From contig CAWDAD010000001.1 of the NCBI GenBank assembly GCA_963800235.1, positions 1,860,001 to 1,924,000 of the forward strand: 64,000 nt of DNA. Direction: 5' to 3'. The notes under the pieces are model-generated. The model saw only the letters and a list, made by a program, of their open reading frames with translations, made no database searches and was not told the DNA's origin. Below are positions 35,765-51,769 of the stretch, in pieces. A program made the position numbers and the translations under genes. The stretch's first letter is position 1, and each line of letters opens with the position of its first letter. The stretch comes from CAVVNP01 sp963800235. GTDB taxonomy: Bacteria; Actinomycetota; Acidimicrobiia; Acidimicrobiales; Iamiaceae.

Positions 35765-36237
35765 CTACCAGCGGTAGTGGGCGAACGCCTTGTTCGACTC
35801 GGCCATCTTGTGGACGTCCTCACGCCGCTTCACCGAGGCGCCGATGCCGTTGCCGGCGTCGAGCAGCTCGTTGGCGAGGCGCTCGGCCATGGTCTTCTCA
35901 CGCCGCTGGCGGGAGTAGCCGACGAGCCAGCGGATGGCCAGGGTGTCGGCGCGGCGGCGGCTTCACCTCGACCGGCACCTGGTAGGTGGCGCCGCCGACC
36001 CGCCGGCTCTTCACCTCGAGCTGGGGCTTGACGTTGTCGATGGCCCGCTTGAGGGTGGCGATGGGGTCGGCGCCGGTCTTCTGCTCGACGACGGTCGAGC
36101 GCGTCGTAGACGATGCGCTCGGCGGTCGAGCGCTTGCCGCGCTGGAGGATCTTGTTGACGAGCTGGGTGACGACCACCGACCGGTAGATCGGGTCGGGCA
36201 TCAGCTCTCGACGGGGGGCGGGTCCTTTGCGGGGCAT
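35765..36237 (-). CDS. rpsG: 30S ribosomal protein S7 (two apparent insertions)
   Basis: Head-assembly protein. The start is 'MPRKGPAPRRELMPDPIYRS' with 'VTQLVNKILQRGKRSTAERI'; after the first break 'QKTGADPIATLKRAIDNVKP' and 'VKSRRVGGATYQVPVEVKP'; after the second 'ADTLAIRWLVGYSRQRREKT', 'NELLDAGNGIGASVKRREDV' and 'AHYRW'. Breaks are GAC-C-GTC near 36105 and CCG-C-CGC near 35958. The length is two over a multiple of three, as expected for two insertions. Confidence 0.92.
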
Positions 36238-36239
36238 CG

Positions 36240-36608
36240 CTAGTCCTTCTTGGCGCCGTAGCGGCTGCGGGCCTGCTTGCGGTCCTTGACCCCGGAGGTG
36301 TCGAGGGTGCCGCGGATGATCTTGTAGCGGACGCCCGGCAGGTCCTTCACACGACCGCCGCGCACCAGGACGATGCTGTGCTCCTGCAGGTTGTGGCCCT
36401 CGCCGGGGATGTAGGCGGTGACCTCGTACCCGCTGGTCAGGCGCACGCGGGCCACCTTGCGCAGCGCCGAGTTCGGCTTCTTGGGGGTGGTGGTGTAGAC
36501 GCGGGTGCACACCCCGCGCCGCTGGGGCGCGCCCTTCAGCGCCGGCGTCTTGCCCTTCGTGGGCTTGTCCTGTCGGCCCTTGCGGACCAGCTGCTGGATG
36601 GTGGGCAC
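36240..36608 (-). CDS. rpsL: 30S ribosomal protein S12
   Basis: Decoding-centre protein of 122 residues from GTG 36608. The streptomycin-region motifs are wild-type in form: 'TTPKKPNSALRKVARVRLTS' (the PKKPNS lysine) and 'RGGRVKDLPGVRYKIIRG' (the second site). Frame intact. Confidence 0.96.
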   Translation of the reverse strand: MPTIQQLVRKGRQDKPTKGKTPALKGAPQRRGVCTRVYTTTPKKPNSALRKVARVRLTSGYEVTAYIPGEGHNLQEHSIVLVRGGRVKDLPGVRYKIIRGTLDTSGVKDRKQARSRYGAKKD

Positions 36609-36641
36609 TGCAACCTCTCGCGGCGGAACGGCGAACGGTCA

Positions 36642-36671
36642 ATGCTACGGGCGTCGGCCCGGATGCGGCAA
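36642..36671 (-). promoter_or_regulatory. Possible str-operon promoter (rpsL-rpsG-fusA-tuf-rpsJ)
   Basis: Minus-strand TTGCCG (36666-36671) and TAGCAT (36642-36647) are 18 bp apart in the 76-bp gap between the TlyA-like gene and rpsL, giving a leader of about 27 nt. A small GCGGC-GCTTTT-GCCGC stem overlaps the -35 region and may end the upstream transcript. Confidence 0.4.
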
Positions 36672-36684
36672 AAGCGCCGCAGAT

Positions 36685-37419
36685 CTAGGGCCAGGTCGCG
36701 TGGACGAAGTACTCGACGGCGCCGTGGTGGCCCCGCACCTCGGACTCCATGGTGGCCACGACGCACCACCCGGCGGCGGTGAGGCCCTCCGCCGCCAGGT
36801 CGACCGACGCCCGGGCCTCGGCGGCGTCGGGCAGATCGCCGCGCGCCAGCTCGAACATCGGCTTCACCAGCCCGACCAGGTCGGTGCCGGGGCCGGGCAC
36901 CTGGTTGGCCGCGACCTGGCGACCGACCTCGCGGAGCGGCAGCTTGGTCACGTCGGCGACGACGATGCCGGGGTGCTCGCCGAGCAGCTCGAGGTCGACG
37001 TCGGCCAGGTTGGTCCGCTCGGCGTTGACCACCCGCTCGTCCTGGCGGAGCCGGCCGAGCAGCTGGCCATGGCCGGCGTCGACCGCCCACACCCGACGGG
37101 CGCCCCGATCGAGCAGGGCGAGGGTGAACCCACCGGTGCACGCACCGAGGTCGACCGCCAGACGCCCGGCGACCTCGACGCCGAGGCGGTCGAGGGCGTG
37201 GCCCAGCTTGCGGACCCCCTGCGGCCGGCGGGGCTGGCGCACCACCAACCGTGCGTCGCGCCGCACCAGCGAGCGCGGGTTGGTGACCACCGCGCCGTCG
37301 ACGGTGACCCGCAGCTCGGCGATGGCCGCCTCCGGGTCGGGGACGGGTGGATCGAGGTCGGCGAGGGCCTCGATCAGCGGCCGCCGACCACCGGCCCGGC
37401 CGCCACGGGAGGGCGGCAC
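36685..37419 (-). CDS. TlyA-family rRNA 2'-O-methyltransferase-like protein (S4 + FtsJ/RrmJ domains)
   Basis: A 244-residue protein. Residues up to about 70 resemble the C-terminal part of an S4 RNA-binding domain ('AELRVTVDGAVVTNPRSLVR'). Then comes an FtsJ methyltransferase with SAM motif 'AVDLGACTGGFTLALLDRGA', 'VWAVDAGHGQLLGRLRQDER', 'NAERTNLADVD' and 'LVGLVKPMFELARGD'. TlyA proteins 2'-O-methylate 16S/23S rRNA and affect capreomycin sensitivity; the usual 'YVSRGGxKL' is altered to 'QGVRKLGHAL', so target specificity is uncertain. It lies between rpoC and rpsL, an unusual insertion in this otherwise fixed order. Confidence 0.75.
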   Translation of the reverse strand: MPPSRGGRAGGRRPLIEALADLDPPVPDPEAAIAELRVTVDGAVVTNPRSLVRRDARLVVRQPRRPQGVRKLGHALDRLGVEVAGRLAVDLGACTGGFTLALLDRGARRVWAVDAGHGQLLGRLRQDERVVNAERTNLADVDLELLGEHPGIVVADVTKLPLREVGRQVAANQVPGPGTDLVGLVKPMFELARGDLPDAAEARASVDLAAEGLTAAGWCVVATMESEVRGHHGAVEYFVHATWP

Positions 37420-37447
37420 GGGCGCGAGGGTCGGGCGGGGCGTTCGG

Positions 37448-41440
<3,993 letters not shown>

Positions 41441-41455
41441 CGGGCGTGCTCCCTC

Positions 41456-45153
<3,698 letters not shown>

Positions 45154-45342
45154 GGACGACTCCTCGGGCCGAGAGGTCACGCGCGGACACGCGTGCCCGG
45201 GCGCGTCTCGTCGACGAGGATGTCGACACAGGAGACACACAGAGGCACGGCTGAACCATGCTAGAGGGCCTGCTCGATCGCAGGCAACCCCGCGAGAGCA
45301 GAACCACGACCGGACGGGCGGTCGGGCCGTGAGTTGGGCGAG

Positions 45343-45371
45343 ACGATAAGCCGATCGACCGGATCGGTCAA
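45343..45371 (-). promoter_or_regulatory. rpoBC promoter
   Basis: Minus-strand TTGACC (45366-45371) and TATCGT (45343-45348) with an ideal 17-bp spacer, just after the rplL terminator hairpin. The leader to the rpoB TTG is about 180 nt. This is the best-matching promoter in the window. Confidence 0.7.
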
Positions 45372-45394
45372 GGGTTTGCCCGCCCCCGGCTGGG

Positions 45395-45421
45395 GCCCTG
45401 CGCCCGGTCCGGGCGCAGGGC
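45395..45421 (-). terminator. Strong hairpin after rplL
   Basis: Perfect inverted repeat GCCCTGCGCCC-GGTCC-GGGCGCAGGGC (11-bp stem, 5-nt loop) 13 bp downstream of the rplL stop and upstream of the rpoBC promoter. There is no T-tract, as usual in very GC-rich actinobacteria; it may end or attenuate read-through from rplJL into rpoBC. Confidence 0.65.
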
Positions 45422-45434
45422 GGCAGCGGGCGAG

Positions 45435-45820
45435 CTACTTGAGCTCGACGGTGGCGCCGGCGTCCTCGAGGGCGGCCTTGGCCTTCTCGGCGTCCTCCTT
45501 GGACGCCTTCTCGAGCACCGGCTTGGGCGCGTTGTCGACCAGGTCCTTGGCCTCCTTCAGGCCCAGGCTGGTGAGGCCGCGCACCTCCTTGATGACCTGG
45601 ATCTTCTTCTCACCGGCGGAGGTGAGGACGACGTCGAACTCGTCCTGCTCCTCGGCGTCGTCGGGGCGGCGCCGCCGCCACCGGCGGCCGGGGCCGCGGC
45701 CACCGCCGCCGGGGCGGCGGCGGTCACGCCGAAGCGCTCCTCGAACTCGTTGAGCAGCTCGCTCAGCTCGAGGACGGTCATGTTCGCGATGGCGTCGAGG
45801 ATCTCTTCCTTGGTGGCCAT
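45435..45820 (-). CDS. rplL: 50S ribosomal protein L7/L12 (one lost base)
   Basis: Stalk protein recruiting translation factors. The N-terminal domain is 'MATKEEILDAIANMTVLELS' and 'ELLNEFEERFGVTAAAPAAV'. After the Ala/Gly hinge the C-terminal domain is in another frame, 'EFDVVLTSAGEKKIQVIKEV' and 'GLKEAKDLVDNAPKPVLEKA', ending at TAG 45435. A missing third base in a Pro codon near 45670 explains it, and the length is one short of a multiple of three. Confidence 0.92.
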
Positions 45821-45822
45821 GT

Positions 45823-46405
45823 TCAGCTCTCCTCCGGGGTGTCGGTGGACGGGGTGGCCGGTTCGTCGGCCGCGGTCGTGGCGGCAGCGCCGCCCTGGTC
45901 GATGAGGGCCTTGAGCCCGTAGGCGAAGTTGCGGGGAAGCGCCGAGAGCAGGCCGGCGAACTGCTGCATGGGAGCGGCCATGCCCCCGGCCAGGCGAGCC
46001 AGCAGCTCCTCGCGAGGCGCCACCTCGGCCAGGGCCCGCACCTCGGCGGCGTCGAGGACCCGGCCGCCGAGCAGGCCGCCCTTCACGACCAGCGCCGGGT
46101 TCCCCCGGGCGAAGTCGCGGAGGGCCTTGGCCACGTTGACGGCGTCGCCGTCCACGAAGGCGATCGCCGTCGGGCCCGTGCAGCTGCTGCTCGATCTCGA
46201 GCCCCAGCTCGGCGGCGGCGAAGCGCACCAGCGTGTTCTTGTAGATCTTGTAGTCGCCGCCGGCTGCGGTCAGGCTGCGGCGCAGCTCTGCCATGGCCGA
46301 CACCGACAGGCCCCGGTACTCGGTGAGCACCGCGGCGTCGGCGGCGTCGAGCCTGGCCCGCACCTCGTCGACGATGGCGACCTTCTCGGGTCTCGGGTTG
46401 TCCAC
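45823..46405 (-). CDS. rplJ: 50S ribosomal protein L10 (one apparent insertion)
   Basis: Stalk base that anchors L7/L12 dimers. From GTG 46405 it reads 'MDNPRPEKVAIVDEVRARLD', 'AVLTEYRGLSVSAMAELRRS' and 'YKIYKNTLVRFAAAELGLEI'. After the break 'GPTAIAFVDGDAVNVAKALR', then 'NFAYGLKALIDQGG'. Near 46180 the coding strand reads CTG-C-ACG; deleting C gives 'EQQLTGPTAIAF', the expected L10 core (CTG/CTC both Leu). The length is one over a multiple of three. Confidence 0.92.
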
Positions 46406-46693
46406 GGCACCTCCTGGGCGGCTGTTCCTCGCCCGCCTCGCCCGGTGCGCCCACCCCGAAACACGACGACGGGGTGCCCGCACCACGCGCGAACACCCCG
46501 GATGCATCATCATCCGCCTCGTCGGGCGGGCCCGTGGGCCCTTTCAGCGCTGGTGCGCACCGGAGGTCTGCGGCAGCGGTCTCGGTTGAGCCGGACACGC
46601 TACCGGGCACCGGGCCCGACCGGGAAATCCGGGCCGGGCGGCGGCGCCGCGGCCCGGCCCGCCGGTCGGGCGACGCCGGTCGGCCTCGTCCGC
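46406..46693 (-). ncRNA. Candidate L10 leader (autoregulatory 5' UTR of rplJL)
   Basis: A 288-bp untranslated gap lies between rplA and rplJ and holds several GC-rich inverted repeats. This is where the L10 leader, the mRNA site bound by the L10-L12 complex, is normally found. I place it by position only and did not recognise the kink-turn sequence. Confidence 0.35.
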
Positions 46694-47398
46694 TCAGTCG
46701 TCGTCGAGCGGCCGGAGCCGGCCCGGGTCGACCTTGACGCCCGGGCCCATGGTCGACGACACGGTGATGCGCCTCAGGTAGCGGCCCTTGGCCGAGGCCG
46801 GCTTGGCCCGCTGCAGCTCGTCGAGCACGGCGCGGAAGTTGGTCTCGAGGTCCTGGGCCGCGAAGCTGGCCCTGCCGACCGGCACGTGCACGTTGCCGTA
46901 GCGGTCGGTGCGGTACTCCACCTTGCCGCCCTTGAACTCGCTGACCGCCCGGGCCACGTCGGGGGTGACGGTGCCGGTCTTGGGGTTCGGCATCAGGCCG
47001 CGGGGCCCGAGCACCCGGCCGAGGCGACCGACCAGGGGCATCAGGTCCGGCGTGGCGATGGCCACGTCGAAGTCGAGCATGCCGCCCTCGACCTCGGCGG
47101 CCAGGTCGTCGGCGCCCACGACGTCCGCCCCGGCCTCGCGGGCGGCGGCGGCCGCGTCGCCCGCGGCGAACACCGCGACGCGCACGTCCTTGCCGGTGCC
47201 GGAGGGCAGGCCGACGGTGCCGCGCACCATCTGGTCGGCCTTGCGGGGGTCGACGCCGAGCCGCACCGCCATCTCGACGGTCTCGTCGAACTTGGCCGGC
47301 GCCAGCCGCTTCACCAGCTCGAGCGCCTCGCCCACGGTGTGCAGGTGCTCACGGTCGTAGCGCTTGGTGGCGTCGGCGTACTTCTTGCCTGTGGCCAT
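46694..47398 (-). CDS. rplA: 50S ribosomal protein L1
   Basis: L1-stalk protein of 234 residues that also represses its operon in many bacteria. It shows 'ALELVKRLAPAKFDETVEMA', 'VRLGVDPRKADQMVRGTVGL', 'LGRVLGPRGLMPNPKTGTVT' (the diagnostic PRGLMPNPK) and 'SSTMGPGVKVDPGRL'. Frame intact. Confidence 0.96.
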   Translation of the reverse strand: MATGKKYADATKRYDREHLHTVGEALELVKRLAPAKFDETVEMAVRLGVDPRKADQMVRGTVGLPSGTGKDVRVAVFAAGDAAAAAREAGADVVGADDLAAEVEGGMLDFDVAIATPDLMPLVGRLGRVLGPRGLMPNPKTGTVTPDVARAVSEFKGGKVEYRTDRYGNVHVPVGRASFAAQDLETNFRAVLDELQRAKPASAKGRYLRRITVSSTMGPGVKVDPGRLRPLDDD

Positions 47399-47485
47399 CG
47401 GTCCTCCCTCGGTGGACGGATCCGGTCGGGCGAGGTCCTCCCGATCCGGTGGCGGTGGCCGGGCCCGAGGCGGGCCCGAACGGGG

Positions 47486-47912
47486 TCAGACGACCTTGAT
47501 CCCCATGGACCGGGCCGTGCCCTCGACCTGCTTCTTGGCGGCATCGAGGTCGTTGGCGTTCAGGTCGGGCATCTTGGTCTCGGCGATCTCGGCGACCTGG
47601 GCGGCGGTCACGGTGCCGGCCTCGTCGCGCCCGGGGGCCTGGCTGCCCTTCGACCACCTTGGCCGCCTCGCGGAGCAGGACCGGCGTCGGCGGGGTCTTG
47701 GTGACGAAGGTGAAGCAGCGGTCCTCGAAGACCGTGATCTCGACGGGGATGATGGTCCCCCGCTGAGCCTCGGTCTGGGCGTTGTAGGCCTTGCAGAAGT
47801 CCATGATGGCCACGCCGTGCGGGCCGAGCGCGGTGCCGACCGGCGGTGCGGGTGTGGCCGAGCCGGCGGGGATCTGGATCTTGACGACGGCCGCGACCTT
47901 CTTCTTGGCCAT
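47486..47912 (-). CDS. rplK: 50S ribosomal protein L11 (one apparent insertion)
   Basis: GTPase-centre protein, the thiostrepton target. The N-terminal domain is 'MAKKKVAAVVKIQIPAGSAT', 'PAPPVGTALGPHGVAIMDFC' and 'CFTFVTKTPPTPVLLREAAK'. The C-terminal RNA-binding domain is in another frame, 'AQVAEIAETKMPDLNANDLD' ending 'GTARSMGIKVV'. Near 47651 GTC is followed by an extra G before AAG (GTC/GTG both Val); deleting it gives 'KVVKGSQAPGRDEAGTVT'. The length is one over a multiple of three. Confidence 0.92.
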
Positions 47913-48016
47913 GGACAGGACTGCTTTCTGGCTGGTTCAGGGGACGGTGCAGGCTAGGCGGACCGGTCCGCCGATGCCATTCGACGGGCTCGGCGGCGCG
48001 GGCGCCGAGCCGGTGG

Positions 48017-48790
48017 TCAGAGCTTGGCGACCTGGGAGAAGTCGAGCTCGACGGGGGTCTCGCGGCCGAAGATGTTGACCAGCACCTTGAGCTTGAGCTG
48101 GTCCTCGTTGATGTCGATGATCTGACCGGAGAAGTCGGCGAAGGGACCTTCCTTGACCCGGACCGTCTCGCTCATCTCGTACTCGAGGCGCGGCTTGGTC
48201 TTGCGGGTCGGGGCCTCATCGCCCTCGGGCTTCACCTGGAGGAACGACTCGACGTCGCGCCGGGGCAGCGGCGTGGGCTTGGTGCCCTGGCCGACGAAGC
48301 CGGTGACGCCGGGCGTGTTGCGGATGACGTACCAGGAGTCGTCGTCGAGCTCGCAGCGCACCAGCAGGTAGCCGGGGAACATCTTCTTCTGCACCACGAC
48401 CCGCTTGTTGTTGCGGAACTCGAGGACGTCCTCCATGGGGATGACGACCTCGTGGATGCGGCCCTCCATGTTCATCGAGGAGGTGCGGGCCTCGAGGTTC
48501 TGCTTGACCTTCTTCTCGTAGCCCGACTGGGTGTGGACGACGTACCAGCGGCCGGGTCGCGTCCACGGGTTGTCCACCGGAGCCTTGGGCTCGAGCAGCT
48601 GGTCCTCGGTGAGGACCTCGCCGGTCTCGGGATCGATGACCGAGGCCGCCGGCTCGGCGGCCGCGTCCTCGAGGGACCCGTCGGCCACCGCGCTGACCCC
48701 ACCGGTGAGCGGGGCCGGAGCTTCAGCGACGTCGGAGTCGGAGGCCATCGGATCTGGTCCTTCCTGGGGCGTGGGTTCGGGGTTGCTCAT
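48017..48790 (-). CDS. nusG: Transcription termination/antitermination factor NusG
   Basis: Couples RNA polymerase to Rho and the ribosome. The 257 residues include a disordered acidic N-terminal extension of about 75 residues, common in actinobacteria. The NGN domain follows ('GRWYVVHTQSGYEKKVKQNL', 'KKMFPGYLLVRCELDDDSWY'), with 'NTPGVTGFVG' and the KOW domain 'ETVRVKEGPFADFSGQIIDI'. The ATG overlaps the secE stop. Confidence 0.95.
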   Translation of the reverse strand: MSNPEPTPQEGPDPMASDSDVAEAPAPLTGGVSAVADGSLEDAAAEPAASVIDPETGEVLTEDQLLEPKAPVDNPWTRPGRWYVVHTQSGYEKKVKQNLEARTSSMNMEGRIHEVVIPMEDVLEFRNNKRVVVQKKMFPGYLLVRCELDDDSWYVIRNTPGVTGFVGQGTKPTPLPRRDVESFLQVKPEGDEAPTRKTKPRLEYEMSETVRVKEGPFADFSGQIIDINEDQLKLKVLVNIFGRETPVELDFSQVAKL

Positions 48791-49101
48791 CAGCTCGAGA
48801 AGATCCAGAGGACGGCCTTGGACGACCCGAGGTCGAGCAGGGCGATGAACGCGGTCAGGACGACGACGGTGATGAACACCACCACCGAGTAGTTGATGGT
48901 CTCGGCCTTGGTCGGCCAGACCACCTTGCGCAGCTCGGCGCGGACCTCGCGGACGAACTCGCGCGGGCCGGTGCGGGCCTCCTTCGGCAGCGGTGCCGGC
49001 TGCTTGTTCGGCGCCCGCCGCTTCTCACGCGTGGGCGCGCCCTCGGCGTCGAGGGTGCCCTGGCGCTGCAGCGCCCGCTTGGTCTCTCGGTTCATGGCCA
49101 T
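48790..49101 (-). CDS. secE: Preprotein translocase subunit SecE
   Basis: A 103-residue single-span form. A long cytoplasmic N-terminus precedes the amphipathic helix 'FVREVRAELRKVVWPTKAET' and one membrane segment 'YSVVVFITVVVLTAFIALLD'. Together with SecY it forms the translocon. The order tRNA-Trp-secE-nusG-rplK is widely conserved. Confidence 0.94.
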   Translation of the reverse strand: MAMNRETKRALQRQGTLDAEGAPTREKRRAPNKQPAPLPKEARTGPREFVREVRAELRKVVWPTKAETINYSVVVFITVVVLTAFIALLDLGSSKAVLWIFSS

Positions 49102-49180
49102 TGAGGCACCGCCTCGGCTCGTCGTCGTGCGGGAAGGATCGTCATCGCATTCTTGCGCCCACCACTGGGCGCAGGTCCAG

Positions 49181-49253
49181 CAGGGCAGGAGGGACTTGAA
49201 CCCCCAACCGCCGGTTTTGGAGACCGGTGCTCTACCAGTTGAGCTACTGCCCT
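49181..49253 (-). tRNA. tRNA-Trp (anticodon CCA)
   Basis: A 73-nt cloverleaf. The acceptor AGGGCAG pairs with CTGCCCT, the anticodon stem CCGGT/ACCGG encloses loop CTCCAAA with anticodon CCA, and the T arm has GGTTCAAGTCC. CCA is not encoded. Directly upstream of secE, as in many bacteria. Confidence 0.95.
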
Positions 49254-49344
49254 CGGCGGTTCAGTACGCCCGGCGAGGCTAGCAGGGCACCCCCCGGCCT
49301 CCGACGGCCGGGCCCCCGGGCGCAGCGCCGGAGAACCGGTGCGC

Positions 49345-49716
49345 TCAACCGGCGAGCGGCAGCCGACCGCGGCGGGACCGGGTGGCGAGCACCAGCGCGC
49401 CGGCGGCACCGGCGGCGGTGGCGGCGGCGATGCCGCCGAGGTAGGCGACCCGCCGGCCGGTGAGCAGCGAACGCACGGCGTGGCGCTCGCCGGCCTCCTC
49501 GAGGTGGGCGAGGATGTCCGGGAGCAGCCCCGGGGTCGGCACCAGGACGTCGGTCCGCAGGCTGTGCAGGGCCCGCAGCAGCTTGCGGTACTGGGCCACC
49601 TCGGCCTGGCAGCGCAGGCACTGCTCGACGTGGCGGCGCTGGACTCGGTCGAGGTGGGCGGTCCCGTCGGCCAGGCCGGCCAGCTCGGTGGCCAGCTCGT
49701 CACACGGCGCGGGCAT
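49345..49716 (-). CDS. Anti-sigma factor with zinc-binding (ZAS-type) domain and membrane segment
   Basis: A 123-residue partner of the upstream ECF sigma factor. The H-x3-C-x2-C zinc signature is 'RHVEQCLRCQAEV' near residue 30, and a C-terminal hydrophobic stretch 'VAYLGGIAAATAAGAAGALV' is a likely membrane anchor. Starting at ATG 49716 it overlaps the sigma gene by 17 bp, indicating translational coupling. The usual role is to hold the sigma factor inactive until redox or envelope stress. The trigger is unknown. Confidence 0.75.
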   Translation of the reverse strand: MPAPCDELATELAGLADGTAHLDRVQRRHVEQCLRCQAEVAQYRKLLRALHSLRTDVLVPTPGLLPDILAHLEEAGERHAVRSLLTGRRVAYLGGIAAATAAGAAGALVLATRSRRGRLPLAG

Positions 49717-50287
49717 GGCTCGCCTCCTCGCCGAGGTGGGACCGTTCGGGCAGGAGCTGCTCACGCAGCTTGCGGCGGGCCCGGTGCAGCCGGACCTTGG
49801 CCGCCGAGTCGGAGATGCCGAGCTCGGCGGCGATGGCGTGGTGGGGCAGGTCGTAGATGTCGCGCAGCACCACGACCGCGCGCAGCTTGGGGGGCAGCTC
49901 GAGCAGCGCGGCGTGGAGGTCGGCCCGGAGCGCCGCCACGTTGGCGGAGGTCACGGGGTCGGCGGACGGGCGGTCGTCGACCAGGTCGGTCTGCTCGTCG
50001 ATGTCGTCGTGGCGGTGCCGGAGGCGCTTGCCCACGTGGGTCGCGGCGCAGTTGGCCGTGATCCGGTAGAGCCAGGTGGTGAACTGGGCATCGCCCCGGA
50101 AGCGGCGCAGCCCTCGGTAGGCCCGCAGGTACGCCTCCTGCACCACGTCGCTCGCGTCGTCGTCGTTCCCGGTCAGGCGATGGGCCAGCGTGTAGGTGGC
50201 CCGGTACGTGGCCCGCACGAGCTCGTCGAAGGAGTCCTGGTCGCCGGCCTTGGCGGCGGCGACCAGGAGGGCGAGGTCGGCGGGCAT
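49700..50287 (-). CDS. ECF-type RNA polymerase sigma factor (RpoE-like)
   Basis: A 195-residue group IV sigma factor. Region 2 is 'FDELVRATYRATYTLAHRLT' with 'DASDVVQEAYLRAYRGLRRF', the -10 contact segment is 'FTTWLYRITANCAATHVGKR', and region 4 is 'LPPKLRAVVVLRDIYDLPHH' followed by 'AIAAELGISDSAAKVRLHRA'. I prefer ATG 50287; an in-frame GTG at 50314 adds nine residues. It is followed by its anti-sigma gene and lies between rpmG and tRNA-Trp-secE, an insertion into a usually contiguous rpmG-secE region. Confidence 0.9.
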   Translation of the reverse strand: MPADLALLVAAAKAGDQDSFDELVRATYRATYTLAHRLTGNDDDASDVVQEAYLRAYRGLRRFRGDAQFTTWLYRITANCAATHVGKRLRHRHDDIDEQTDLVDDRPSADPVTSANVAALRADLHAALLELPPKLRAVVVLRDIYDLPHHAIAAELGISDSAAKVRLHRARRKLREQLLPERSHLGEEASHARAV

Positions 50288-50341
50288 CGTGGGGTCTGAC
50301 CCGGGGGCGGCCACGTCGGTTACCGACGGCGACCGGGTCGC

Positions 50342-50503
50342 CTAGCGGGTCTCCTTGTGCACGGTGTGGGCCCGGTCCCAGCGGCAGTACTTCTTCATCT
50401 CGATGCGCTCGCGGTCGTTGAGCTTGTTCTTCATCGTGATGTAGTTGCGTCGCTTGCAGGTCTGGCACTCCAGGGTGACCTTGACCCGCTTGTCGGTGGC
50501 CAT
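50342..50503 (-). CDS. rpmG: 50S ribosomal protein L33
   Basis: A 53-residue protein: 'MATDKRVKVTLECQTCKRRN', 'YITMKNKLNDRERIEMKKYC' then 'RWDRAHTVHKETR'. It has CQTC and only one cysteine in the second knuckle (KYCRWD), so the zinc site is incomplete. It lies 12 bp after tuf copy 2. ATG 50503. Confidence 0.94.
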   Translation of the reverse strand: MATDKRVKVTLECQTCKRRNYITMKNKLNDRERIEMKKYCRWDRAHTVHKETR

Positions 50504-50515
50504 GAGCGGTCTCCT

Positions 50516-51703
50516 CTACTTGATGATCTTGGTGACGCGGCCCGCGCCAACGGTACGGCCACCCTCACGGATCGCGAACCGCAACCCCTCGTCCATCGCG
50601 ATCGGATGGATCAACTCCACCGTCATCTCCGTGTTGTCACCCGGCATGCACATCTCGGTGCCCTCCGGCAACGCGATCGTCCCGGTGATGTCGGTCGTCC
50701 GGAAGTAGAACTGCGGCCGATAGTTCGCGAAGAACGGCTTGTGACGACCACCCTCGTCCTTGGTCAACACATACACCTGACCCACGAACTCGGTGTGCGG
50801 CGTGATCGACCCCGGCTTCGCCAACACCTGCCCCCGCTCCACCTCCTCCTTCTTCGTGCCCCGCAACAACGCCCCGATGTTGTCCCCCGCCTGACCCTCA
50901 TCCAACAACTTGCGGAACATCTCCACACCCGTGCACGTCGTCTTCTGCGTCGGACGGATCCCCACGATCTCGATCTCGTCGCCGGTGTGCAACACCCCCT
51001 GCTCCACCTTGCCGGTCACCACCGTCCCCCGACCCGTGATCGAGAACACATCCTCGATCGGCATCAAGAACGGCTTCTCCAGATCCCGCTCCGGCTCCGG
51101 CACGAACTCATCCACCGCCTCCATCAACTCCAACACCTGCTGCGCCGCCTCCGCATCACCCTCCAACGCCTTCAACGCCGACACCCGCACCACCGGCGTG
51201 TCATCACCCGGGAACTCGTACTCGGTCAGCAGCTCACGAACCTCGAGCTCCACCAGCTCCAACAACTCCTCGTCATCGACCATGTCCACCTTGTTCAACG
51301 CCACCACGATCGACGGCACACCCACCTGCCGCGCCAACAACACATGCTCACGCGTCTGAGGCATCGGCCCATCCGTCGCCGCCACCACCAAGATCGCCCC
51401 ATCCACCTGCGCCGCACCCGTGATCATGTTCTTGATGTAATCAGCATGACCCGGCATGTCCACATGCGCATAATGCCGATTCGGCGTCTCGTACTCCACA
51501 TGCGAGATGTTGATCGTGATCCCCCGCTGACGCTCCTCCGGCGCCTTGTCGATGTCCTCGAACGGCGTGAACATCGACGACGGATCCGACTCGTGCAACA
51601 CCTTCGTGATCGCCGCCGTCAACGTCGTCTTCCCATGATCGATATGACCCATCGTCCCGATGTTCAAATGCGGCTTCGTCCGCTCGAACTTCTCCTTGGC
51701 CAT
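50516..51703 (-). CDS. tuf: Elongation factor Tu, copy 2 (tRNA-tuf-rpmG locus)
   Basis: A 395-residue duplicate of the str-operon tuf, with the same G motifs ('GHIDHGKTTL', 'DMPGHADYIKNMITGAAQVD'). ATG 51703 starts 'MAKEKFERTKPHLNIGTMGH'; the longer open frame upstream is tRNA sequence. It lies downstream of tRNA-Thr and tRNA-Met and before rpmG, the classic tufB-type position. Four visible residue differences from copy 1 and near-identical DNA, including unusual TTG-rich codons, point to gene conversion. Confidence 0.96.
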   Translation of the reverse strand: MAKEKFERTKPHLNIGTMGHIDHGKTTLTAAITKVLHESDPSSMFTPFEDIDKAPEERQRGITINISHVEYETPNRHYAHVDMPGHADYIKNMITGAAQVDGAILVVAATDGPMPQTREHVLLARQVGVPSIVVALNKVDMVDDEELLELVELEVRELLTEYEFPGDDTPVVRVSALKALEGDAEAAQQVLELMEAVDEFVPEPERDLEKPFLMPIEDVFSITGRGTVVTGKVEQGVLHTGDEIEIVGIRPTQKTTCTGVEMFRKLLDEGQAGDNIGALLRGTKKEEVERGQVLAKPGSITPHTEFVGQVYVLTKDEGGRHKPFFANYRPQFYFRTTDITGTIALPEGTEMCMPGDNTEMTVELIHPIAMDEGLRFAIREGGRTVGAGRVTKIIK

Positions 51704-51769
51704 CAGGCTCCTCCTCTGCTGCGGCCGCGCCGGGTGGGGGTGGGTGAGGGCACGGCGGTTGGGTGGTCG

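Noticed and set aside
46406..46693. A small protein gene in the rplA-rplJ gap.
   Set aside because: Open frames here have no homology features and the gap is where an L10 leader is expected.
50516..51703. The second tuf as an assembly duplication.
   Set aside because: The two copies have different flanking genes, both in the expected tufA- and tufB-type positions, and differ at several residues.
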